Positions 33,468-39,479 of a DNA stretch of 39,479 nt are shown here, piece after piece (position 1 is the first letter of the stretch; every line of letters begins with the position of its first letter). A model generated the notes under the pieces. The model was not told the origin of the DNA and did not search any database. It saw nothing but the letters and a program-made list of their open reading frames with translations. The DNA comes from Pseudalkalibacillus decolorationis. GTDB lineage: Bacteria; Bacillota; Bacilli; Bacillales; Fictibacillaceae. The position numbers and the translations under genes are program-made. Location of the stretch: positions 40,039 to 79,517 of the forward strand of contig NZ_JANHJQ010000022.1 of the NCBI RefSeq assembly GCF_024609785.1. Reading direction: 5' to 3'.

Positions 33468-33507
33468 AAAAAGCATGTAATTCCATGATAAAAATCACAT
33501 GCTTTTT
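33468..33507. terminator. Bidirectional terminator between convergent genes
   Basis: AAAAAGCATGT (33468-33478) pairs with ACATGCTTTTT (33497-33507), with an inner GAT/ATC pair. The stem resembles the terminator at 32591-32630. Confidence 0.85.
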
Positions 33508-33508
33508 C

Positions 33509-34501
33509 TTATAATTGTTGTTCTTTACTATTATGAAGTTGTAATTCCAGACTTTGTTTTGTATTAATTTTTTTCGTATAGTAGCTGTGGAGGAGCATTC
33601 CTAGAACAATAACGAACAGTCCAACAAATGCCAAACCGCTTGGAAGTGGGGTGGTTAGAAGGAGTACCTCACCTACCACGACAAATAACACTTGCGTTGA
33701 CTGGGTAGCCTCGACTGCCGCCAATTTCCCTTGGTGGTCTCTGACTCGATCGGTAGCAATAAAAAACAAAATGGTGGCGATTACCCCTGAACAGATCGCA
33801 ACAATAAAACATTGCACTATTTGGTCTGCAGAAGGTGCACCGACTTGTATAAAGCCGACAGCACTTATCACTAACCAAATTGGAAGACTAGCTAATGTCA
33901 TCCCAAAGACTCTTTGAAACGTATCTAATCTACCTCCGCAAAGTTCCATCATTTTACGATTTCCTAATGGATAAGCAAATGCAGCAATAATAACGGGCAG
34001 AACACCAAGAACTACTGAATGAAAGGTTAAACCATCGAATCTTGGAACTTGAATAAGAACAATACCGACAAGTATAAGTGACGAAATATAAAGAGACTTC
34101 AACGGGAGTTTATTCCTGACTCTCAACTGCCCATCCCTTGTCTGAATGGTTTTAAAGAATAATGGTGCTAATAAGGTCCCAGCGACAATAGTTATTTGCC
34201 AAGTTCCAGCAACCAGCCAACCTGGACCATAAGCGGCTGCATAGGTTATTGGCGCGTAAAATAAAACGAAACCGACAGAGCTCCAGATGAACCATTCCAC
34301 TGGTTGCTTTACCATTTCAGTCAGTACTTGTTTTATATTTTTCCTAACAAGTACAATCAATAACAAAAAAGGGAGCATAAAGAGAAATCTTAAAGATGAA
34401 CTCCACATCCAGCTACCTCCGGAAAGTTCCATTGAACGGTTTAAAATAAACGTGACGGCAAAGAACATAGAAGCTAGGATACCGATTAGTATTTCCTTCA
34501 T
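33509..34501 (-). CDS. EmrE-type (DMT superfamily) multidrug efflux transporter
   Basis: Membrane protein of 330 aa with about ten hydrophobic helices, of the 'putative multidrug resistance efflux transporter' branch of the DMT superfamily. Typical segments: ILIGILASMFFAVTFILNRS at the start and AAAYGPGWLVAGTWQITIVA and ATQSTQVLFVVVGEVLLL later. The C-terminal tail is hydrophilic. The gene is divergent from an XRE-cupin regulator, with a palindromic 114-bp intergenic region, so the regulator probably controls its expression. The exported compound is unknown; amino acid or drug export both fit the superfamily. Confidence 0.75.
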   Translation of the reverse strand: MKEILIGILASMFFAVTFILNRSMELSGGSWMWSSSLRFLFMLPFLLLIVLVRKNIKQVLTEMVKQPVEWFIWSSVGFVLFYAPITYAAAYGPGWLVAGTWQITIVAGTLLAPLFFKTIQTRDGQLRVRNKLPLKSLYISSLILVGIVLIQVPRFDGLTFHSVVLGVLPVIIAAFAYPLGNRKMMELCGGRLDTFQRVFGMTLASLPIWLVISAVGFIQVGAPSADQIVQCFIVAICSGVIATILFFIATDRVRDHQGKLAAVEATQSTQVLFVVVGEVLLLTTPLPSGLAFVGLFVIVLGMLLHSYYTKKINTKQSLELQLHNSKEQQL

Positions 34502-34535
34502 ATACGCCCCATCCTATCTCTCGCAAATAAAATAT

Positions 34536-34569
34536 AGTATAATGTATTTGATATAAATTATATTATACT
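34536..34569. promoter_or_regulatory. Inverted repeat between the divergent exporter and regulator genes
   Basis: AGTATAAT (34536-34543) and ATTATACT (34562-34569) are perfect 8-bp arms separated by 18 bp of AT-rich DNA. They overlap likely -10 elements for both directions and could be the binding site of the XRE-cupin regulator. Confidence 0.45.
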
Positions 34570-34624
34570 TTCTGCTTATTAAAATTACCACAAAAATAAC
34601 TACATCGTAAAGGGGATGTTTCTT

Positions 34625-35206
34625 GTGGATAACAATCACAAAATGAATGACGCTGAAAGATTAGCAAAACATGTAGGATCAACGGTGAGGAAAATCAGAC
34701 AAGAACGGGGCATTAGCATACAAGACTTAGCTGAAATGACAGAAGTAAGTAAGCTTACGTTAGGGAATATCGAAAGGGGAGAGGCAAACCCATCCCTTAC
34801 TGTTATTTGGAAAATAGCGAACGGCCTATCGATTCCTATTTCTGCTTTGCTTAATGAAAATCAAGAAGTAGAAATTTCACGTAAAAACAAAGGGAATAAA
34901 GTGTTAAGTGCCAATGAAGCCTGTACACTTGAACCGATGTTTGAGGTTTCTAATTATGGGTCAAGTGAGATTCACAGGGCTTTTCTGAAACCAAATAGTG
35001 AATACTGCCCAGGTTCCCACCAGTCAGGTGTTATCGAATATGTGACGGTTATGGCTGGAGAGCTGAAAGTTAAGATAGAAGATGATTATTACCATCTTAA
35101 TGAATATGATTCGATAAAGTTTAACGGTGATAAAGAACATGCATACATTAATCCGACTGCATCCACTACCGTTTTACACTTTGTGATGACATATACGAAC
35201 TCTTGA
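34625..35206 (+). CDS. XRE-family regulator with C-terminal cupin domain
   Basis: Transcription factor of 193 aa. Helix-turn-helix at about 16-70 (VGSTVRKIRQERGISIQDLA, then EVSKLTLGNIERGEANPSL), and a small-molecule-binding cupin domain at about 105-185 (HQSGVIEYVTVMAGELKVKI, and KEHAYINPT). This architecture often controls amino acid or amine transport genes and fits the divergent exporter. GTG 34625 is chosen: AAAGGGG lies 9 nt before it, whereas the ATG at 34616 directly abuts the SD. The cupin ligand is unknown. Confidence 0.85.
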   Translation: MDNNHKMNDAERLAKHVGSTVRKIRQERGISIQDLAEMTEVSKLTLGNIERGEANPSLTVIWKIANGLSIPISALLNENQEVEISRKNKGNKVLSANEACTLEPMFEVSNYGSSEIHRAFLKPNSEYCPGSHQSGVIEYVTVMAGELKVKIEDDYYHLNEYDSIKFNGDKEHAYINPTASTTVLHFVMTYTNS

Positions 35207-35376
35207 AAAGGATGAGTTTAATATTGTGGGATGTACTGTTTTGTAACGTTTGTTTGGAAATTTTAACAGGGAATAATGTCATTGCTTCAAGAAGGAAGTC
35301 ATGCTCTTTTGTTGAAGTAAGGTGTTAGTTAGTTTAGATCATATAAATAAAATGTACTTTTAAGGATGTGTAGTTC

Positions 35377-36171
35377 TTGTCTATCAATCACAAGATTATC
35401 GGAGAAGGGCATCCGGTAGTTATTTTGCATGGATGGTCTTTGGATCATCAGGTAATGGTTAACTGCCTAGAGCCTGTATTCACGAATTACAATGATTTAA
35501 AAAGGATCTATATTGACTTGCCAGGCATGGGGCAGTCCAAATCTCCGGAAACGATTCAAAACTCGGATGATATGCTGAAAGCTTTCTTGAAGTTTATTGA
35601 TGGGCTTATTCCAAACGAACCGTTCTTGGTTTGCGGATACTCATATGGAGGATATATAGCTCGTGGTATCACTCGGTTTCGAAGAGATTTGGTTAAAGGA
35701 ATACTATTAATTGCTCCTGGAGTTAATATGGATTTCGATAAAAGGTGTTTACCTGAGAAAAAGGTATTAATTGAGGATCCAAATCTATTATCTCGGTTAT
35801 CACCCGAAGAGGCTGAAGAATTTGAATCAATGGCTGTGGTACAGGGTGAGCAGCAATGGCAAAGATTCCGTGAAGAAATTTTAATTCCTTCAAATAATGC
35901 TAATCCTGGGTTTATGGAGCAAATTCGTGAAAATGGCTATAATTTTACATTTGATGTCGATGCGGACATACCACCTTTTGAGCACCCGACGTTAATAATT
36001 ACGGGACGACAGGACCATGCGGTTGGATATAAGGATGCTTGGAGTTTGATTGATCAATACCCTAGGGCAACTTATGCAGTACTCGATATGGGTGGTCATA
36101 ACTTGCAAATTGAGCAACCTGATCTATTTGAATCTTTAATTGCTAATTGGTTAGATAGACTTAGGTATTAA
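35377..36171 (+). CDS. Alpha/beta hydrolase
   Basis: Cytoplasmic alpha/beta-fold hydrolase, 264 aa. The oxyanion region is VVILHGWSLDH, the nucleophile Ser89 sits in CGYSYGGYIARG, the acid is in ITGRQDHAVGY, and the catalytic His is in LDMGGHNLQIEQP. Homologues are esterases, C-C hydrolases or lipase-like enzymes; the substrate cannot be told. Start is TTG 35377 with AAGGA 10 nt upstream; no in-frame ATG with an SD exists. The upstream gap 35207-35376 contains an imperfect hairpin (about 35282-35323) but no gene. Although kynurenine formamidase is missing from the kyn locus, nothing specific links this gene to it. Confidence 0.8.
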   Translation: MSINHKIIGEGHPVVILHGWSLDHQVMVNCLEPVFTNYNDLKRIYIDLPGMGQSKSPETIQNSDDMLKAFLKFIDGLIPNEPFLVCGYSYGGYIARGITRFRRDLVKGILLIAPGVNMDFDKRCLPEKKVLIEDPNLLSRLSPEEAEEFESMAVVQGEQQWQRFREEILIPSNNANPGFMEQIRENGYNFTFDVDADIPPFEHPTLIITGRQDHAVGYKDAWSLIDQYPRATYAVLDMGGHNLQIEQPDLFESLIANWLDRLRY

Positions 36172-36174
36172 ACC

Positions 36175-36253
36175 CCTTTTTCAATAGGATTACATACTTT
36201 TATAAGTGTTAGGCACCTTCTTTACCATAAGCCCATACATATATTGAAAAAGG
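36175..36253. repeat. 12-bp perfect inverted repeat before the transpeptidase gene
   Basis: CCTTTTTCAATA (36175-36186) and TATTGAAAAAGG (36242-36253) flank 55 bp. The right arm carries the AAAAAGG next to the GATATGGGG that serves as RBS for the start at 36272. The pair could form a stem that hides the RBS, or could be the ends of a small relic element. Confidence 0.55.
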
Positions 36254-36271
36254 ATATGGGGTTGATGTTAG

Positions 36272-36607
36272 ATGGCGCTTTGGATAGATGTTTCGGTAAC
36301 ACAGCATAGGTTGAAACTTTACAATGCTAGTCAATTATTAAAAACGTACCCGATTGCAGTTGGGAAAATCCTTACACCAACACCAACTGGTGAATATTTG
36401 ATTGTGAATAAAGAGCTGAATCCGGGCGGGCCATATGGTGCAAGGTGGATGGGGTTATCGAAGCCGCACTATGGTATCCATGGAACCAATGATCCTTCCT
36501 CTATTGGTAAGGATGTTTCTCAGGGTTGTATTCGTATGTATAACAAAGATGTTATTGAATTGTTCTCACTCGTTAATGTAGGGACGCATGTATGGATTCA
36601 TAAGTAA
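36272..36607 (+). CDS. Minimal L,D-transpeptidase (YkuD domain)
   Basis: A 111-aa protein consisting of little more than a YkuD catalytic domain, which in relatives cross-links or trims peptidoglycan through a cysteine acyl-enzyme. Catalytic His70 is in YGIHGTND, and Ser83 and Cys86 are in DVSQGCIRM; the family motif is usually S-H-G-C, but here it is S-Q-G-C. PIAVGK and TPTPTGEY match the domain start. There is no signal peptide, LysM or other wall-binding domain, so export is unexplained; relatives of this size occur in Bacillus. GGATATGGGG lies before ATG 36272. Confidence 0.8.
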   Translation: MALWIDVSVTQHRLKLYNASQLLKTYPIAVGKILTPTPTGEYLIVNKELNPGGPYGARWMGLSKPHYGIHGTNDPSSIGKDVSQGCIRMYNKDVIELFSLVNVGTHVWIHK

Positions 36608-36640
36608 AAACGTGGCTGACTAGTGTAGTCAACCACGTTT
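36608..36640 (+). terminator. Terminator after the transpeptidase gene
   Basis: AAACGTGG-C-TGACTA pairs with TAGTCA-A-CCACGTTT around a 3-nt loop, followed by GTGTTTT. It also stands at the 3' end of the convergent frameshifted gene. Confidence 0.8.
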
Positions 36641-36645
36641 GTGTT

Positions 36646-37442
36646 TTAACCAGCAATCACTTTGTTGATGATTTTAGATGGTTCGATTTTCCCTGGGTTC
36701 TTGCCGACCTTTTTGGTTTCATTTTCGGATAAATGGTTCTCAAATTCGCTGAGGGAGCTTTTTTCACCCATCAAATAGGTTTCTTTCCAGCTGTTTTTCT
36801 TTGCTTTTTTGGAAATCTTTGTGCCGAGGTCTTTGAGCCACCGTTGTTGATTCGCTTCGAACCGTTCTTGGAATTCATCCTTTTTATTCGTTTCGGAACC
36901 AGTAATGGAAGCGGCAAGCGGTCTTGATGTTCACGCCAATCCTCTATGTCAGGGTCAAAGGAGTAGTGGAATTCATTTACGAGGACACCCATTTCGGTTT
37001 CGAGTACGGTTGCGTCTTCCTTATTGATGACAATTATACCACTGTAAGGATATTTAGATTGTATGTCTTCAAGCTGATCAAGAACGGGGTATTCTTCCCA
37101 GTGAAAGGAAGTTTCCACTGGTACTTGCAGGTCTTCAATTATCCATAAACGTTTATCCGGGGTCGCAAATAGGACAACACTTTTCTTCAATTCGCGTTCA
37201 CGACCTGTAATTGTTTTGTGCACACGATCCTTTAATTCTCGATAACCTTTCAATTCATCTTGTCTGCCCATTTCATCGATGTATTCTTCAAATTTCTTCA
37301 GTCCATTTTTCAGCTTGATCTTCCATTCTCCACCTTGCTGGTTCATATTACTTGGGTCGGTATTTAAATACAGAGACAAAATTTTTTGAGGACGGTCAGC
37401 ACGCTTTCCTTTCAAATCTTTTAGTTTTTCGGAGAATTTCAT
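36646..37442 (-). pseudogene. Frameshifted Vms1-like release factor (VLRF1/baeRF) gene
   Basis: Bacterial archaeo-eukaryotic release factor-like family, proposed to act as peptidyl-tRNA hydrolases on stalled ribosomes. The first about 175 residues are in one frame (MKFSEKLKDLKGKRADRPQK, ILSLYLNTDPSN, VLFATPDKRLWIIEDL, FHYSFDPDIEDWREHQ). After about 36930 the protein-like sequence continues in another frame (RPLAASITGSETNKKDEFQE, RFEANQQRWLKDLGTKISKK) to the stop at 36648-36646. The original frame runs on to 36771 with a basic, non-homologous-looking tail. The span of 797 bp is not a multiple of 3, consistent with a one-base loss. AAGGAGG precedes ATG 37442. A pseudogene, a sequencing error, or less likely a programmed shift. 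Confidence 0.7.
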
Positions 37443-37577
37443 TAAATAAAGCCTCCTTAAAAAATGAGATCTATTAATCTGTACCGCGAATTGTATTCAT
37501 TTAAACATCGTAATGAGGAGATTACATATTTTTAAGATGTTAAAAAACCTCTATCTCTATATTAAAGGGGTTGTTTT

Positions 37578-37748
37578 TTGTTTAAACAAGGAAAAAGAGT
37601 AGATCTGATCGTTACTAATTTTTTTCTTCGATACAATAAATGGAGTGGACTAAGCGATGTTATATCAATGTGGATTCTCATTCTCAACACCTCAATGTAC
37701 ATAATACGAAAAACTAAGATTGAAAATTCACCAATGGAAAGATTATAG
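37578..37748 (+). CDS. Possible small membrane protein (56 aa)
   Basis: AAAGGGG (37564-37570) lies 7 nt before TTG 37578, opening a 56-codon frame to the TAG at 37746-37748. It has a basic start (FKQGKRVDL), a hydrophobic central segment (SDVISMWILILNTSMYII) and a charged tail. It does not match anything I know, and the SD lies inside a possible hairpin (ACCTC/GGGGT), so it could be chance. The transporter gene begins 60 bp later. The rest of 37443-37807 shows no other gene. Confidence 0.35.
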   Translation: MFKQGKRVDLIVTNFFLRYNKWSGLSDVISMWILILNTSMYIIRKTKIENSPMERL

Positions 37749-37807
37749 CTTTCTTGGGCATGCTCATTTATAATGGAATACAAAATACAATCGACTTGGT
37801 GATCCCT

Positions 37808-39184
37808 ATGAAATATCTATTTATTAGTACAATCTTTTTATATTTATTTTCTGAACTTTACAAGGGCATTCATTTGAACTTTATAATTTCTATATGTTGC
37901 CTTAGTATTGTAGGAATTGCGATTTGGAAGATAAGTAGGACAGCGAAATGGATTTCAGGTGTCTTTCTTGTTCTAGGGTTTATTTTATTATTTAGAACAG
38001 GGACAAACCCTGGTGATTATATCTCATCATTTGGTCCAATGCTGAACTTGCTTAGTTTGTTTGCGCTTGTTCCGATCCTTGCATTGCCAATCCGGCTAGG
38101 CAATTACGCTAAAGGGATTCAGCGTGTTATTAAAAAGAGGGTGCAGAACTCTAGGGATCTCTATTTTATGACCTCAGGGATTTCTTATTTTTTCAGTTGT
38201 TTTATGAACCTAGCAACACTCCCGATGACCTATTACTCCATCCGCCCTTCATTGGGGGATTTTTCAATTAACAACAAGGAACGCTTTATGAGTAGAGCGG
38301 TGACTCATGGGTTTGCAATGCCATTGCTCTGGACACCTGTAACGCCTATAGTCGGGATTGTTATTGAAATGAACGGGGTGAACTGGGCATCAATGCTTCC
38401 GTATTTAATTCCATTAAGTTTTCTTGGATTGGCACTGGATTGGATATTAGCAGGTTATGCCCACAAAAAGTATAAAACATCGATGAATCCATTAGGAGGA
38501 GAAACAGCTGCTACGCTCGAAGAAACAGGTGAGAATTCAAGAGGTGGGAAGTTAATTCATATATTACTAGCAATTCTTTTGTTCAATGGGATTGTAAGTG
38601 TAATCGAATTCACTACTACTTATGATTTTGTATTGATCGTCACGTTACTCGTCATCCCATTTGCATTCTTATGGTGTACGTCAATCGGATTAATAGGAAG
38701 CTTTTTTGGCGGATTACAAGATCATTTTAACAGTCATTTAAACAAGATGAAGGATCAATTTGTCATCTTCCTTACAGCAGGTTTTTTCATTTCTGCTATG
38801 AAATTATCTCACGCTGATCACCTAGTAAACTTATGGATAACGGGATTTAAAGATGTTGTTGGAATTCAAATCTTTCTAGTGGTGCTCCCACTTGTACCTT
38901 TGATCCTCGCGTTTATGGGGATCCATCCGGTTGTGGGTCTAGCTTTAATGGCAGAAACACTTGATCCTGCTGGTTTAAATATTTCATCCCAATTATTAAC
39001 TTTATCAATGCTAGGTGGTGCAGTGTCTGCATTCTTAATGGGACCATTTAATGCAACACTTGGGCTTATGTCTAGTATTGTTGAAGAAAGTCCATACCGT
39101 ATTTCCAATTGGAATGCAGTATTTACGTTTTCATACATGGTTGTGCTAATGATCGTATTGGCTTTACTACAGGCTTTCATGTGA
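37808..39184 (+). CDS. Polytopic membrane transporter, ion-transporter-like, substrate unknown
   Basis: Integral membrane protein of 458 aa with ten or more hydrophobic helices in two halves around a hydrophilic loop near residues 240-260 (GGETAATLEETGENS). A repeated pattern of helix, reentrant-like loop and helix (SCFMNLATLPMTYYSI, then AMPLLWTPVTPIVGIVIEMN; MGIHPVVGLALM, then GGAVSAFLMGPFNATLGLMS) recalls the anion/citrate (IT) transporter superfamily, but I cannot name the family. The start is taken at ATG 37808 because GGTGATC (37798-37804), the 3' part of an ideal SD, precedes it; the frame extends to TTG 37754 without an SD. Confidence 0.6.
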   Translation: MKYLFISTIFLYLFSELYKGIHLNFIISICCLSIVGIAIWKISRTAKWISGVFLVLGFILLFRTGTNPGDYISSFGPMLNLLSLFALVPILALPIRLGNYAKGIQRVIKKRVQNSRDLYFMTSGISYFFSCFMNLATLPMTYYSIRPSLGDFSINNKERFMSRAVTHGFAMPLLWTPVTPIVGIVIEMNGVNWASMLPYLIPLSFLGLALDWILAGYAHKKYKTSMNPLGGETAATLEETGENSRGGKLIHILLAILLFNGIVSVIEFTTTYDFVLIVTLLVIPFAFLWCTSIGLIGSFFGGLQDHFNSHLNKMKDQFVIFLTAGFFISAMKLSHADHLVNLWITGFKDVVGIQIFLVVLPLVPLILAFMGIHPVVGLALMAETLDPAGLNISSQLLTLSMLGGAVSAFLMGPFNATLGLMSSIVEESPYRISNWNAVFTFSYMVVLMIVLALLQAFM

Positions 39185-39209
39185 ACAACTAATCTTAAAT
39201 TGAACAGTA

Positions 39210-39247
39210 AAAAGACCTTTGTCCATTAATCTGGCAAAGGTCTTTAT
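39210..39247 (+). terminator. Terminator of the transporter gene
   Basis: AAAGACCTTTG (39211-39221) pairs with CAAAGGTCTTT (39235-39245) across a 13-nt loop. Repeat copy D starts immediately afterwards. Confidence 0.85.
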
Positions 39248-39250
39248 TAC

Positions 39251-39286
39251 ACGTTAAGAAAGTATAAATACTTTCTATAGTATAAG
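39251..39286 (+). repeat. Dispersed intergenic repeat, copy D (interrupted)
   Basis: ACGTTAAGAAAGTATAAA (39251-39268) followed by TACTTTCTATAGTATAAG (39269-39286) matches the reverse complement of copy C up to 39286 (C carries two extra A). It contains the near-perfect hairpin AGAAAGTAT-AA-ATACTTTCT. After 39286 the similarity stops abruptly. Confidence 0.75.
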
Positions 39287-39289
39287 TTA

Positions 39290-39400
39290 TCATGAACGAA
39301 ACTAGCCCCTGTTCGTAACAACGTAGGTTAATTTGGTAATACTGTGTTTAAGGCAACAACATACCAAATCAGAGCTATAATTACGAAAGGAGCTAGTTAG
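39290..39400 (+). ncRNA. Candidate bridge RNA region of the IS110 element
   Basis: Upstream of the transposase, ATTTGGTA (39331-39338) and TACCAAAT (39362-39369) form a perfect 8-bp stem with a 23-nt loop. ACTAGCCCC (39301-39309) and GGAGCTAGT (39389-39397) are partly complementary and would close a larger fold. Known bridge RNAs of the family sit in this position and expose loops that pair with target and donor DNA. The limits and loops here are not determined. Confidence 0.4.
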
Positions 39401-39401
39401 T

Positions 39402-39479
39402 ATGAAGGATACCACAAAGTACGTAGGTTTAGACGTCTCAAAGAAAAATATTGCGGTGGCTGTAGCGGATGAGGGGCGC
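39402..39479 (+). CDS. IS110-family transposase, N-terminal fragment (cut by window end)
   Basis: Twenty-six codons from ATG 39402 to the window edge. KYVGLDVSKKNIAVAVAD is the RuvC-like N-terminal start of IS110/IS1111 DEDD transposases, with the first catalytic Asp in GLDVSK. GAAAGGAG lies 9 nt before the ATG. The remaining domain, including the C-terminal Tnp20 part with its serine nucleophile, is beyond the window. Confidence 0.85.
   Translation, partial: MKDTTKYVGLDVSKKNIAVAVADEGR

Larger units (their letters stand above)
39287..39479 (+). mobile_element. Left end of an IS110-family insertion sequence (continues past the window)
   Basis: Homology to repeat copy C ends at 39286, and a non-coding leader of about 115 bp plus an IS110-type transposase start follow. 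Family members lack classical terminal inverted repeats and carry a guide ('bridge') RNA in the non-coding end. The right end is outside the window. Confidence 0.7.

Noticed and set aside
35277-35321. 14-codon leader peptide before the alpha/beta hydrolase
   Set aside because: It has a weak SD, but the hydrolase is not a known attenuation-controlled gene and no terminator/antiterminator pair is seen.
35377-36171. Alpha/beta hydrolase as the missing kynurenine formamidase
   Set aside because: Too far from the kyn genes, separated by several independent units, and no motif specific to formamidases is visible.
36733-36927. 64-codon + strand ORF
   Set aside because: Antisense to the frameshifted release-factor-like gene, whose frames explain the open reading.
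37562-37783. 73-codon minus-strand ORF
   Set aside because: No SD; it starts inside the upstream region of the transporter gene and covers a likely RBS region.

Overview
The window looks like chromosomal DNA of an aerobic, probably halotolerant or soil/marine Bacillaceae (Firmicutes). Base composition is moderate to low GC, Shine-Dalgarno sequences are strong (AAGGAGG type) with frequent TTG/GTG starts, there are sigma-A-like promoters and CcpA cre-like sites, and nearly every gene has its closest family relatives in Bacillus. No rRNA, tRNA, CRISPR array, prophage or plasmid origin was seen.

Region 1 (about 130-9114, + strand) is a catabolic operon built around an ectoine hydrolase (DoeA/EutD type). 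It also holds an ornithine-cyclodeaminase-like reductase (EutC type), a PLP enzyme of the cystathionine gamma-synthase/lyase family, an M20 amidohydrolase, a homoserine dehydrogenase, an NAD(P) aldehyde dehydrogenase and a BCCT transporter. The usual DoeB (AstE/AspA fold) and DoeD (class III transaminase) are absent. The module may be a variant route for ectoine and/or hydroxyectoine in which M20, OCD, trans-sulfuration-type and homoserine dehydrogenase enzymes replace the proteobacterial set. A small DUF606-type membrane protein follows on the other strand.

Region 2 (10117-20580, + strand) is a complete reductive pyrimidine degradation operon: beta-ureidopropionase, PreT and PreA (dihydropyrimidine dehydrogenase), dihydropyrimidinase, an NCS1 nucleobase transporter, two small proteins of unknown function, (methyl)malonate-semialdehyde dehydrogenase and a beta-alanine-type aminotransferase. 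It should take uracil/thymine to acetyl-CoA/propionyl-CoA. A cre-like site precedes it, and a terminator closes it.

Region 3 (20600-28080) is mixed housekeeping and decayed DNA: a frameshifted remnant, GMP reductase, a decayed EamA transporter, an endonuclease IV paralogue, a short single-pass membrane protein, a UPF0158 protein, alkaline phosphatase D, an orphan LexA-like box and an AraC-type regulator.

Region 4 (28211-32630) is a tryptophan catabolic locus. A TetR regulator and a DAACS symporter are divergent from kynureninase-tryptophan 2,3-dioxygenase. A 25-bp near-palindrome sits between two good sigma-A promoters and is the likely TetR operator. Kynurenine formamidase is missing.

Region 5 (32790-39479) holds a PPOX-fold flavoprotein, an EmrE/DMT exporter divergent from an XRE-cupin regulator, an alpha/beta hydrolase, a minimal L,D-transpeptidase, a frameshifted Vms1-like (VLRF1/baeRF) release-factor-like gene, a possible small membrane ORF, a polytopic transporter and the left end of an IS110-family element. 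A dispersed intergenic repeat occurs four times (23.5, 26.8, 32.5 and 39.25 kb); the IS110 element appears to have inserted into the last copy.
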